From Climacium dendroides (lineage: Eukaryota > Streptophyta > Bryopsida > Hypnales > Climaciaceae): a stretch of DNA of 64,000 nucleotides. Made by a program: the position numbers and the translations under genes. Below the pieces are notes generated by a model that worked only from the letters and a program-made list of their open reading frames with translations, was not told where the DNA came from and made no database searches. The stretch is from contig OX467090.1 in the NCBI GenBank assembly GCA_950106755.1, positions 11,841,489-11,905,488 of the forward strand, written 5' to 3'. Positions 21,959 through 33,990 of this stretch are shown one piece after another. Within the stretch, counting starts at the first letter, position 1; every line of letters starts with the position of its first letter.

Positions 21959-22410
21959 GCCACTTGTTCTGGGGAGAACAGCATGTCGGTTTGCAAAAGA
22001 TTTTCCGTGCCCAAACCACTCAGTTGAGTGTTAGCCTTGACAAAGCGAGAAGCAAGGCGCACCACATGTGCAGGCCCCCCAAAGTCTGCTGAAATCAAGG
22101 GCTGCATGCCCCAGTCTTCTCATCCAAAGAGCCCCCGTCAGGTGGGCTTGTCAGAAAGACTATTTTAGGAGCCAATGGATGGGGCCTTGCCACTGTTCCA
22201 CAATCCCACGAAATCAGACAGCATTCCATCATGGCGTGACACCAAGTGGATGCAGGCCTTCCTGGCTCCCTCCGGCCGGGTCTTTGCATCCCAGGCATAT
22301 GCTCCCCCCTCCCCTCCCCTCATTAGGATTGCGGATTTTTGGAGCTTCCATTCACTGTACAGTACAGCAGCACAGCGCAGCACAGCACAAAGGGTAGCAT
22401 AGATAGTGTA
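21959..22410. other. GC-rich patch with unexplained open frames
   Basis: About 450 bp of higher-GC sequence abutting the tandem array. Minus-strand frames read protein-like: about 22090-21940 gives PAHVVRLASRFVKANTQ and MLFSPEQVAQLLN, and about 22310-22170 gives KACIHLVSRHDGMLSDF. The two are in different frames, with no good splice sites between them. I do not recognise a family. A captured or decayed gene fragment is the simplest reading. Confidence 0.35.
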
Positions 22411-22611
22411 TGGTTGAGTTTGGTCAGCTGATACACATGTAGATAACATGATGACAAAAGAGACTGAAAGAATTTGTCATAAAGTCACTGTACAACAGGA
22501 ATGAACCAAGTTACTCAGCCAATGGCATGGGGGTTCCTACTTCCACCTCATATAAAAAGATGCCTGCCATGATGACCTGCCGCAGTATACTACCCCAGGG
22601 TACATCCCCCA

Positions 22612-22651
22612 CAGGAGGGTATGTCTTTGTCCAGGAGGGTATGTCTTTGTC
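22612..22651. repeat. 20 bp exact tandem duplication
   Basis: CAGGAGGGTATGTCTTTGTC is present twice without spacing. Confidence 0.9.
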
Positions 22652-23538
22652 AGGGAAAAAAGGCCATACCCACTAAAACGGTTGGGGGAGAACTGTTAAG
22701 GCTCATGGGTTTTGCACCTTTCTTTTGTCCTACCTGATAAGCAGAAGCCATGGAATTCTGACAACAAATCTTATGGGAAATTGGGGGAATTTAAAAGGGA
22801 ATTGAATCTATATTTTAAAGTCTTGTTTAGGCAAGCAAGGGCTTACCAGTCTCTGAAGTTGTGATCATGAAGCCTGACTTCATCCAGCCCACCCCCTTTT
22901 CCCAAGGTCTCATCTTCAGGACAATGGGGATTCTAGTCTGAAAGGACACCACTCATTACAGATGAGAGGATTAAAGACATGCTGCAGCACATTACATTCA
23001 TCAAAACATATCCATATCAGGTGTGGTACAAAATAAACCAGAACATAAGTCACTTTCTCATACTCTTGAGACAATGTATATAATAGACATGGTTGCCTCC
23101 AACATGGTATATAAACCACAACCACTTCCACTTTACTTCACATAGAAGTCAATAGATGCAAACATTTGATATCCCATTCACATGATGCACATATTCATGT
23201 AGGTAGAACTAAACCACACTGAAAACACCACAAGGGGTCTAGCCAGAATAGACTGCTTCATCAGGAAGGAGATGTTCCTGGCTAGAGGTTTCAACCCCTC
23301 CCACTCTGTTATAACACCAATTATAGTGCTAAACTTCAATCACCATAACTTCAAAACAAACTCACTACTGGCTCATTACCCTAACATCTACCCAGGTACG
23401 TATTTTTGGTTCCATCCAGCTGCCTTCCAGCCAAACCTCCAACTCAAACGACAAATAAACACAAGTATCTGACTACTAAAGATAAACAGAAAAAAGCACT
23501 ATACAGCTACCTCTTAAAGAACAGAGTTCATATACTCG
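22652..23538. other. 3-prime flank of KANADI gene
   Basis: Moderate-GC sequence downstream of the proposed KANADI stop codon. It probably contains the 3-prime UTR and terminator, but no polyadenylation site can be fixed by eye. Confidence 0.4.
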
Positions 23539-25875
23539 CTAGTTAATAGAGTCCATTACACGCATCTGAGCACATTCAACAGCTGAGGGTTCCCAACTTC
23601 CAGCAACCTGTTTGGCACAAAAACCCACAGAAACTTTGATTAAAATGCATCCAAGAGAATGGTAGTGGCAATGAGTTCTAAGAGTCAGTTGAACATACTC
23701 GTTCATCCAAAGAGAGTATCTTGAGGAGTGATGTCCTGTTAATTATATAGAAGCATGGTCCACGAATATCATTCAGTATTAGGCGATGTATAGCAAGTTA
23801 AAGAAATGCACACTTAAAGCAAGCTCTTTGATACGTTGTGTTGTGTTAAACACAATGAGGAAAAGAATGGAATGGACATCACATACAAGCTCAAAAAACG
23901 AAGGATTAAGACCTCAGATTCCTGATTGATACCTCTCTCGGTTGAGTTGTAGTTCGGAGGCCAGGAATTGTTGTTCGGCACAGTGGCATCTTGAGTCTCG
24001 CCCAAACGACGGAAATCGTTTAGATCCAGGTTGTGTACTCCAGAATTGGACATATGCATATTTTTCCCTATTATAGAAACACTGTCACTCATCAGTTGTG
24101 CCTCTACTGGTGGTCCTGCATCAAACGACGCTGCACATGTGATAGGTTTCCTGGTCCTGCAACAGCAGGGTAGTTCAGAGTTGAATAGAGAACATACATG
24201 TCCTACTCTGTACACGTAGCAGCAACGACTCATCTACAGAAAGTCCTGAACGCAGAAGCACGAATTGAGTGAGAACATAAAGAAGCATCTATTCAGTAGG
24301 TCTCTAAATGGGATGCTTGAAATTAGATATCAGGTTGAAACTTTATGAAATACACAACTGGAAATCCAACCTGGAGTTGTAGGACCAGTTTTGTCAGAGG
24401 TCTTCACAGTCCGATACATCTGCATTGACCGGCAAAAACAAGAGCGGGTGCTCAGAACTCTCAAGGCGGTAACTCAGATAGGTGCCCCAGAAATGCATCA
24501 TCAAAAATTCAAGTAAATGAGAGCGACATCCGAGAGCAACATCCGAGAACAATCTTCCCACCTGCAGGTGACTCTTCACATGAGCTAAAGTGAGATCCTT
24601 CACATTCATCAATTCCAGAACAGACTTGGGTGTTGCTCCTGTGCAAAACATCATCCAACGACTCACGATAAGCTTCAAGCGCTGAAAATCCCATTGTTGA
24701 GTCAGTCCTAGTAGTAATTGATGAAATAATTATCAGAGAGTAAAAAACTTCAATGAGAACATGAAAACAACACCGTTTCCTCCTTTAACACATACAGACT
24801 AATGTAACATATGAACTAATATTTCCCTCAAATTCCAGAAGCACAAAAACGATTAACCATTATACTTACGTTCATGTCCGCCGAGAAGCTCCACAGCATT
24901 GACAAAGTGGTCATGCAATACAGTAGTCCACCTCATCCTAGGAGCTCGTACCGAACGTTTGGAAGGGGACTTCAGTGGGTATCGCGAACGGAAGGGAGGA
25001 TTCCCGTAGATACCATCGTGCTTTACATTGTAGGCCGCCCCGCAATCTCCAAATAGGGTTGACAAGTTTCCGGACAACGTCGACGTCTGCAGACCAGACG
25101 TACCTTTCTGGGAAGAAAGGTCATCTTGAAAACTGTAATAACTGGAGAATCTCAGCCCGGACTCCCTCCCTACCACATGGTAGTTATGAAATTTGGGAGG
25201 ATCAGATCTGGGCAAAGTCTCGGGGTGGACACTAGATCCGCCCAATCGACCAAGTGAAAGCTCAGGAACAGCAGCAGGAGGACTTGTAGTGCTGATGATG
25301 CGAGGAGCTTGTGGAAAGACCCTCTGCTGCGAGTGGAAGTGGTCGAAACGCCGATGGGGGAAACTATCGGCGACATCACCGTTGTACATAGCGTGGATTC
25401 TGGGCGACGATGTCTTCTCTGGGCTGATGTGCATCGGTTCGGATCTGTTCACCATGTAGGGATACACACGGCCGTTGCTCTCTTGGACTTTTTCCCTGCC
25501 TCCCATGATCATCCCCTCATCGACTCGGATTCTCTGTTGGGCAAACTGGGGGGGCTCCGGAGGTGGATTTGCCAGACAAAGAACGGTCGATGCGCCCACA
25601 TTGTCGTAAGTAGCACACCTCTCAACTGCGGGACTGGAGACGTTGCTCTCGCTATCATAGCTCATCGACTTCGAAGGTTGCTTCCAAAGATCGAATCCGT
25701 GAACATGCTCGGGCAAGTCTTGGGTTACATATTGTGGGACGACGGAGGACTTAGAGCGTAGCAGATTATCGCTGCTACTGTTTGGTGGGCTGATGTGAAG
25801 GGATAAGTCAGGGCCAGAAGGTCCGTTGGTAGAGCTTAACAAACTCATGGATTTGTCTGGATTAGACTCTTGCAT
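23539..25875 (-). CDS. KAN: KANADI-family GARP transcription factor
   Basis: KANADI proteins are GARP-class (Myb-related) nuclear repressors that set abaxial/peripheral identity and restrain auxin-related genes in land plants. The model has five exons: 25875-24870, 24638-24562, 24419-24371, 24130-23913 and 23607-23539. They total 1419 nt, 472 residues, with all phases consistent. An N-terminal block, GPDLSLHISPPNSS (about residue 22), is the conserved KANADI start motif. The GARP domain (about 307-366) reads RAPRMRWTTVLHDHFVNAVE then LLGGHER, ATPKSVLELMNVKDLTLAHV and KSHLQMYRTVKT, split by introns as is usual in the family. Residues 40-300 are Ser/Pro/Gly-rich. I start at the in-frame ATG at 25875 because no nearer upstream ATG is in frame. 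The last exon (VAGSWEPSAV to the stop) is the least certain part, and exon 4 could use another acceptor. The GC-rich leader upstream carries several upstream ATGs. Confidence 0.92.
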
Positions 25876-27200
25876 TGTAAGATCGGCAGTCCCTTTCTTC
25901 TGCAACTCTGCAATCTTACAAAGCCTTCAGCCTTCGGGGAATGGGACGGCAGGGAAGAAGTCCAAGAAAGCAGTAACTTCGGGTCAAAAAACGCACATCA
26001 ATTACAGAACACAACGTCGCCAAACACATCCGGGACGCAAAATTCTCTTTCCGCTGGTTCTCAAAACTTGGTACCCGAACAGCCTTGGGCAAGCAATTCC
26101 CAAGGAATTAAGCGAAATTCGAGTAGAACTCAACCGTAAGGGGGAGACCGCACCAATCGCAGGCTATCAGGAAAGTCCAGGCGCTGTCCCAGCTCGCATT
26201 CAGAGACGTGGATGTCGCATACACCTCCAAACTCCATTATTCAATTCACCGAACTCGGACGAGGGAGAGAAAGATCAAGATTCACAAGTGCCTAGTAGCG
26301 CAGAAACACGGAACCCCGAATCGCTAAAAGCAGAAACGAGGGAGTCCTTCACAGATCCAGTAGCGCAACTGTGTGAATCTTCCAACAACTCTTTCAGCTT
26401 CAAAATCCTGACGAACTAGTTTTTCCCTCCAAGCTTGGGAAAAAATTCAAAACTCCAGAGAATTGCAATGAAAACGAACTTTCTCGAATCCAACAAATCT
26501 CTTCTCGAGTACAACAGGATCAGCTCTCGTTTTCTTCAACCAAAGAAGATGCCGAGTCTCCCTCGTCCCTTCACAGGGCCGAATCCGAATGACAACGGGT
26601 CACCACATCGTGTGGCCTTGCTGCCTCACGACCAACCCAGAGTAACCTGAAGAGAGAGAGCACAGAAATGGTGGCCCGTCTCCAGGGGCAGTGTGTTCAA
26701 AACCTAGGGGGCCACACTGGCACTCCGTCGTCACTCAAATCTCAAGGAGCGGAACATCCCACAACACATCGAGCCCTCCCGACATCCCAACTTCAGGCAC
26801 CACGTCAAGGACGACAACAAACTAGAAAAACTCGTAAGCATATGGGCGACTCTAAGAAGCTCCACCGTTCATACCCTTGTAAAGAGAGCCGGACAACAGC
26901 ATCCCCGAACCACACTCAAAACCCTTCACCTCTACACCACATCACCACCACGACAACACCAATCGCAACTCCAAAAACACGAAGAAGAGCCGAATCCTCC
27001 TCCCAAATCCTCCAGAGACGCAGCGCCAAACGCACGCAGCCCGAACGCGGCCCAAAAGAAAGCCCGCTAGGGTTTAGTTCACACACACCCTCCAGAAAGA
27101 AAAGAAGCTTCGAGCGAAGAGAATAAGACACCGAATGCAACGGTCCGAAGCTCCTGAGAAAGCTCCAGAAGAGGTGGAGAATGTAAGAAGGTGAGCGCGA
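25876..27200 (-). promoter_or_regulatory. Long GC-rich leader region of KANADI
   Basis: About 1.3 kb immediately upstream of the KANADI start is much richer in GC than the intergenic DNA and contains CT-rich tracts on the minus strand, as plant 5-prime leaders do. Many short upstream ATGs occur, which would be expected to limit translation if transcribed. Plus-strand frames here (for example 25826-26419) have neither domain resemblance nor introns and are treated as antisense noise. The transcription start is unknown. Confidence 0.45.
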
Positions 27201-27517
27201 GGACGAGAATAGCGAGAAACGACGAGGGCGAAGCGCAAAGCAAGCTTGGATGGCGATGGCGAGACGCGAGAATGGAGGAGCGCGAGGTGCAAGCCTGCAA
27301 GACGTAGTCGGAGGGGCAGATGCGTCCCATGATGCGTGGCGGCATTCATGGGGATGGGCATGGGCTCATCCCCCATCCGGGGATTGGATGGATGAGATCA
27401 TATCTCCCCTTCAGTTACTAGGGCTGCCTGGGATGGACGGATGAATGGTTTGGATGAATGCATGCATGGATGAAAACTGTTCGTCGAAAGGAGGCGTGCC
27501 TCGCCGGTCACCGTTTT

Positions 27518-27676
27518 GTATTGGAGCCACCCACGTCAGCGCCCGCCGGAATCTCGTGATTGGTGAGAACCCGTTGCGGGGATGCTTTATGCACACGTCA
27601 TTAATTCGCGTTCCATTGGTTCTCACCCCTTGGCGTGGGGCTCCTGCGAGCCCACGTCACGAGGCTCGTGATTGGG
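27518..27676 (-). promoter_or_regulatory. CCAAT / TGACGTG promoter cluster upstream of KANADI
   Basis: Three CACGTCA sites (27532-27538, 27594-27600, 27653-27659), which read TGACGTG on the minus strand, alternate with four ATTGG sites (27520, 27559, 27615, 27671), which are CCAAT boxes on the minus strand. GGTGAGAACC at 27562 and its complement at 27618 form an inverted pair. TGACGTG is the core bound by plant bZIP factors, and CCAAT is bound by NF-Y. The orientation and distance fit a promoter for the minus-strand KANADI gene. Function is inferred. Confidence 0.6.
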
Positions 27677-27719
27677 TCTCGCCCTGAATGGGATTACGTG
27701 CTGCTTTCCGTTTGCAGAG

Positions 27720-28080
27720 TCGCCCTGGAGGGATATTCCGCCGAAGGGGAATATCTTAACCAATGTTTTGAATGGGTAATAGGATATTCCTAGATAACCT
27801 TAGATAAGGTAAGGTAGACAAGCCTATTACCACCCCGATTAGCAATCTGAATCGAGGGGGCAACTCCAACTCCAAGACGGGGGCACATTTATTTCAAAAG
27901 GAGTGTGCTTGTTTCACAAATCTAATCCAAGTGGAATTATAATTTTTCGATTAAAATTGTAATTTCTATGAATTTTTAAAGTGGACTACCACAAAATTAC
28001 AAAACCGTTTTTGGAGTGGAGTTGTGAACATCCTGTAAACAACCCATAAACATTATCCTGCAAATCCAATGGTACTAAAT
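27720..28080. other. Intergenic DNA
   Basis: GC drops from the promoter cluster to AT-rich DNA. No gene. GATAACCTTAGATAAGGTAA near 27792 contains a short inverted repeat. Confidence 0.45.
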
Positions 28081-28084
28081 TGTT

Positions 28085-28835
28085 CACCATTAACTCCTAA
28101 AGGTAAAAACTGCGGGGGTTTTTGGCAACATAGTGATTTGGAGTAGCTCATTATGAATGGAATTTTTATTTTTCTAGATGAAATTTTCACACAACATGTA
28201 CACAAGGAGTAACTTCAAGGCCCAATAATTTAGTTAAAAAAGTTATTGTGTGATATGTCATTTTCATTGCTCAATGGGCAACCCAAGGAGTTCAAAAAAC
28301 TTCTTTAAAAATCACTTTTCAAAAAAATAAAAATTTGAAATTGGTGCTCTAGATTTATATGTAAGTAGGAAGCTTTCAATCATTCCATTTTGATTAGTGA
28401 GATGAAAGTTACGAGGAGTTTTAGTTTGTAGATAGGTATGGAGTCTGTGAAAACCATAACTACCCACAAACTAAAACTCCTCATAACTTTCATCTCACTA
28501 ATCAAAATGGAATGATTGAAAGCTTCCCACTTATATATATATGAATCTAAATAATCAATTTCAAATTTTTATTTAAAAAAAATGATTTTTAAAGAAGTTT
28601 TTTTAGCTACCTAACTTGTTTGCCGAGCAATGAAAATGACATATCACACAATAACTTTTTAATCATATAGTCAAAAGTTATGAAAATTGTTAAACCTTGA
28701 AGCTATTCCTTGGGAAAATGTTGTGTAAAAATTTCAGCCAAAAAAATATAAATTTGTTTGTAGTGAGCTACCCAAAATTGCTATGTTGCCAAAAAAAACG
28801 CAATTTAGTGCTTTAGAGATTAAAAGATTGACCAA
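28085..28835. repeat. Large inverted repeat, ~360 bp arms
   Basis: The two halves are reverse complements around a centre near 28447. Inner arms pair over AATCATTCCATTTTGATTAG, TGAGATGAAAGTTA and GAGTTTTAGTTTGT. Middle arms pair over GTGTGATATGTCATTTTCAT then TGCTC. The outer arms pair over TTTTTGGCAACATAG. Divergence rises outward. The spacer is only about 20 bp, so a transcript would form a very long hairpin. No protein is encoded. It is either a foldback element or a small-RNA-generating inverted duplication. Confidence 0.85.
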
Positions 28836-31560
28836 TACCTTTGTTGGCATTAATGCAATGATTTTGTCAAAAAAATGAATGGATTTGGATGAATTTTGGA
28901 CAAAACTAGAGTCCATAGTAGGATGATGAAATGAGGTAGCTAGTATAAATGGGTTGGTTTATGTTAGTTGCTGATTTACCTTTGAAACTACAATAAGAAA
29001 TACAAAGAAGGAACTCCAACCTGTTTTAAACATTGGCATAAATGAAGGCTCTCTATTCTCCTTAGAGTCAGTTTATATTAAGGCTGGACCAAAGGCCCTC
29101 TAGAATTAGCAACGCAATGATTAGTAGAGCAGTAGGTGTCCAAGTCGGATTTACACTTTGGCCAAGGCCCATGCCATTTTCCATGGATGAGGTGTCCATT
29201 TGGAATCCCACATTGCCAAAGTAGATAATGTTTTACTGATTTCTAGGAGCTTTTTCCTTGACCACCTCTTCAAGGTAGGCCAAGTGGATTTCTAAGAGAC
29301 TATAACGGACTAAAACCTCAAAACTATAGACTTTGCCTATTTAATTGATCTTATGGTTGACAATGTCAAGTTTAATAATAAATAAATAAGGTCATACTAT
29401 GGTCTCTCTTGGATTTATACCAAGCCCATGCAAAGTGCCATTAATGTTTTTGATCTCTTGCTTTGTATGGTCACATCTAACAAAGTGGAATACCCTAGAG
29501 TGCGTATGGTCCCTCTTTTGGCCTTGGTATAAATTGAGCCCTTAAGTCCCCACATCAAGGTTCAAGAACCAAGACAAGTGTTTGTGACCAAGTATTTGGG
29601 TAGGTGATGATGAAGTAAATTACGAGCAAATGTTTCAAGATGGGGACATTCATTTCCCTTTTGGTTTAAAAAAAATCAAATCAAATGTCTAAATCAAAAG
29701 TTATGTTGTCTGAAAAAATACATATAGTTTGGGCAAATTTGGCATCATTTGCTAAATTTCTATCCTACTTTTGAAACTGGGCATTTGTGTAATTGACATG
29801 ATATTATATGCATGTACAAAAAACTATTTGTAGTAAAAAATTTCCTTCCAAGAGGAGTCAAACTTCTACTAATCTTGTTGGACAAGTTTGAAAAATAAAC
29901 AATTTTTTTAACTACAAACACTATTGTTGAAATCTTCACTCTCAAAGTTACTCAAGTTTTTCCACATATTCCAAATGTTTGTCTCTAAGTTCTAATAGTT
30001 TAGATTTTAAAGAATAGACTTCCTCACTAGACAAAAAATCATCAAAAAATGACTAATATATTGTCCATTTACTTGACCTTCTCATATTGTAAGGTGATTT
30101 ATAGTAAGTTAATTTCTACATTTGCCTCTAAAATTTTGCAAGAATGTACTTGCATGTAGTATTGAATGTGTAGAGAAAATTTTTATTTCAAAAGGGTCAA
30201 AAATCTACTTTCCCTATCTTGGAGGAATGGAAAAAAGTTTATTATTTGACTTCAAATGTTATAATAATTTTCAATCTACAAGGGCAAATGGGATGAGATT
30301 TTTTCCATACATTTCTGTAGTAGTATAATGCACTTTGTGTAGTTGAAGTTCAGCAAAAAAAATTATATTCAATTTTGATCAATGCATTAAAAAAAATGAG
30401 AGTTTTTTACGAGTTCTCTTAAAAAACAACCCCAATCCTTTACAACAAAACAAATCATTTGTCAATATTTGAAATCTGTAAAAATTAAATAACAAGTTAT
30501 TGAGGTTTAGTGAAATTTTGTTTAGTATGCTAATTTGTCCTTTTAGTTTTATTGCACTAATTTATCAAAGTCAAAGTGATTTAATAATAATATAGTTCAT
30601 AATATTTTCAACAATTTTTCTCAAAGTAACATTGATTTTGCAACCTCACTAATATGACTAATTAGTATATTTCTAAATCAAAATTTGAACTCTATGTAAC
30701 GTTAAAAATTTGTCTTTTCAACATTGTACCCCTTAGTTTTTTCAAATGTCGAAGGATTGTTTTTAGTCTTTAATCCCCAAGGAACTAAAAAGTCCTCTTT
30801 GAGTTTTTGGAAAATTCAAGCAATTTCTATTGACTTTAGAATTTAAAAATTTTGAATGAATGTTTTAAGATGGATGCTAATTATGCTAATTTTGCATGTG
30901 AAGCTTTGTTGTTTCATATCATTCCAATAAATATCACAAAGGATATAAGTTTTGTTTCAATTTCAATGTCAAAGTGGGTAGCTAAAATATATATTCTAAA
31001 TTATTATTATTATTATTAAATTGATACCTACACAAAAGCATTTGAGCAATTCAATTACTAATAATGAAATCAAAGTTATGAGAAGTTCTATTTAGTAGGC
31101 CATGAAGTAGAAAAAACACATCAATATAAAGTTACTTTTTGAATTCAGTTTTGAAGATTTCCAAATAAAATAAAAACATAGAATATATTGTTTATTAGAA
31201 CATCTTCATCTTTGGGATTTTCAATTTTCAATTTTTTGGAAAACTTGGTTGAGATTTATTTATTTTCTTTCATCAAATACTACCTCCTACTTTATCATTA
31301 TTTTAAATAATAATAATAATTTTGGTTAAATTTTTACATGTATTTTCAATCCATTTTCCAAAAAATTGACTAAAAATAAAAATTTATGGGACACAAGTTT
31401 TCTTTCTAAAAATGTTGAAAGATAAAACTTCACCTTTTAGAAAGGCTAGAAATACTAAAAATTTAGGCACATTAAACTTGCAATTGGTGAGGATTTTTAC
31501 TTTAAGATTTTAGGAAGATGTACTTTAATAATTTGACTAAAAGATGCTACTTTTGGATTT
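28836..31560. other. AT-rich intergenic DNA
   Basis: About 2.7 kb with no supported coding region. The segment 29030-29570 has higher GC and could be an old element, but I could not align it with a known family. Confidence 0.45.
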
Positions 31561-31563
31561 GCT

Positions 31564-31566
31564 ATA

Positions 31567-31610
<44 letters not shown>
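31564..31610. repeat. (AT)n microsatellite, ~45 bp
   Basis: Uninterrupted TA dinucleotide run. Confidence 0.95.
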
Positions 31611-31612
<2 letters not shown>

Positions 31613-31899
31613 GTAAAGATTTTACCCTCACTCTTGATATCAATATTTTTAAATAATTTTGAATCTCAAAACAATAAAGAATTTTAGGGGGTAATGATTA
31701 AGACCTTGATATACATTGAAGTCCAAGTCAATATACTTTTATTAACCACCCTACACGGATGTAGATAACATCTCATATTTTTATTTTCACTCAACGGGCG
31801 TGGCAGTAGGGCATCCACATTATAAATGAAGTGATCACTTCCAAAGACGCCCAAGGCCTCTCATGTGGAAACGAAACATATTTTCAAAGTAAGATCTAC

Positions 31900-32050
31900 T
31901 TAAGTTCAAAGTGGTGAGTAGCATTTGGGCCTTCCTCCGCACCATCATCCTTTGGACGTTATGGATTGAGTGCAATGATGCAGTGTTAATGCGGTAGCAC
32001 CCTACTAAGCTTATGTAGTGCATTTGACTTAGACGGATGCTTTGACGTAG
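31900..32050 (+). pseudogene. LINE reverse-transcriptase C-terminal relic
   Basis: One plus-strand frame reads VWAFLRTIILWTLWIECNDA followed by stops. The pattern W..LR..ILWT.WIE.ND is typical of the zinc-knuckle (zf-RVT) tail of plant L1-type LINE ORF2. Only about 30 residues are readable and stops interrupt them, so it is a fragment. Confidence 0.45.
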
Positions 32051-33277
32051 TGCTTGTGACTAGGCTTTTGTATTTTTTTTCTTTGCAATGAAGGTATTCC
32101 TTTGTTTGTATCAAATATATTGACAATGTTATCCGTTTGTCTTTTCAATATTGTTTCTTTTTGCTTTTGTGCATACAAGAATATAGGATTTGAGACTCAA
32201 ATATTGCTTGGGATTCCAAATACAATAAAAGTTTTTTGAAAATATTTCTACCAACTACATTACATTGATGTGGATAGCACGTACAACCTTTTTATTTTCA
32301 CTACATTGATTTATTTATCTACTAATGTATGCAAAATAAACTTACATGTCACTATAACTTCTTACAAGGAAAGAATAATTTTACCATTGATATTTGCACT
32401 TTCATGTTGGAGAGTCATTAAGAACATTGTCAATAAAAATATTCCTCCTTTATAAAAGTTATAATTACACATATAAGTTTATTTTGTAACAGACTTCCAT
32501 CAATAGAACAACTAATATAGTTAGTATCAAGTTTCAATTCAATATATACTTTACACAAGTGTTCATTAAACATTATATGTTGTGATTTTGTTGGATATTA
32601 GAAAATATTATTTAGGATCTCCAATGTTGTTATTATGATCCTTGTACCCAAAGAATAATTCCTTGAAATTTTTCTTACTAACTATGCTTTATTAATGTAT
32701 CTCATAATTTTGTTGGATTTTGGAGAATGTATTTATAGAGTTTCCAAAGTGCCAATTGTGACCCTTCCATATAAAGAAGAGTTTCTCAAAATTATTTTGA
32801 CTAAGCATGCCACATTGCTATAGATAGAAAGTGTTACCATTTTCATTTCACCAGTTAGTACGTGAGTTAGTACTTAAAATTTATACCCTATATCTTACAA
32901 AGCCTATTGTCTTTTAAGATTGTGCACATGATTTTGACATATATTAGAGAATATTTTAGAAATTGAAAAACTTGTCATTTGTAAGTATCAGACTTGTTAA
33001 TTGCATCTTTAATTTAGAAGTATTTTGATATAGGTAGTTAGTATTACTTTGTTATTTTCATGTATAACAATTACAAATTTATTCCTTGAATTATGTATAT
33101 CCATAGCTTGGTTAGATATATTAGAATATTCTTTAAAAGTCTACAACATGGTCATTGTGATTCTAGTGAGTTCATCTAACATATCCTATCCAACATGTAT
33201 TAGTAGCAAATACTATTTTTTTTCTCTCATTAATTGATAATAAGATTTAAATCTAAAAGAAAAATTGGCACTAATAA
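32051..33277. other. AT-rich intergenic DNA
   Basis: Nothing recognised on either strand. Confidence 0.5.
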
Positions 33278-33356
33278 TTGTTAAAATATAAAAGAAACAT
33301 TGGCACTAATAATTGAGTATCACAATAGTGCCAATGTTTCTTTTATATTTTAACAA
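33278..33356. repeat. Perfect 31 bp hairpin with 17 nt loop
   Basis: 33278-33308 and 33326-33356 are exact reverse complements. The arm begins TTGTTAAAATATAAAAGAAA and ends CATTGGCACTA. A second GGCACTAATAATTG lies at 33267. It could be a small foldback element or a small-RNA precursor. The perfect pairing argues for recent origin or selection. Confidence 0.85.
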
Positions 33357-33839
33357 CAAATATGGCACTTGAGTCCTATTTGATATATTTGTTTTTATTT
33401 TTTCAAATTCATTTGGATAAATAGTTGGACTTTGTCAGATTGAAGGAGACAAAATAAAATAGATCAAATCAAAATAAAATTGCTATATCAATTGCTATTG
33501 CAATTTATAAATTTTAGCACTCATGTAGAGAAGATTCAAGCCTTAAAGTCTTAACAATTCACATATTTCCTATCTTTTTACATTAAAAAAATCCTATTTT
33601 TCTACATGGGAAAAAATTCCATTGCCTCATACTACTCATCTATTCTAGAATCACTAAAGTGGTTGACTTATAGGTGGTTCTACCTTAAAATGCGATGAAT
33701 TTGGTCAAACTTCTATTAACCCTTAAATGTCAATAAGGACATTTGGCGTCCAATGGATGATAGAAAATCCTTCCAATAGGACAAAAGTGCAACTATTCAA
33801 CCTCAAAATTTTGTTGTTAAAGGGGAGGTCTTCTATAGT

Positions 33840-33990
33840 ATGGGAGGCAATCTATTCTTGATCAACCCCCATCCTGGCAATGTAGGCTATTGTCTTTCCG
33901 TGTAGGAAGAGATGAGCATTGACAAATTTTGGCATAGTTCACGACATAGTTGTGGCGCATTATGATTGGCTACAAGACTCTCAATATTAC
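33840..33990 (-). repeat. Dispersed repeat, copy 2
   Basis: Reverse complement of the sequence at 15590-15770. Shared words include GCCAATCATAATGC, GCCACAA and GATCAAGAAT. Confidence 0.6.

Noticed and set aside
25826..26419. 197-codon open frame on the plus strand
   Set aside because: It overlaps the KANADI start on the opposite strand, has no ATG-context, domain or intron support, and reflects the GC-rich leader composition.
26668..27126. 152-codon plus-strand frame
   Set aside because: Antisense to the KANADI leader; low-complexity Thr/Pro/Arg composition without family resemblance.
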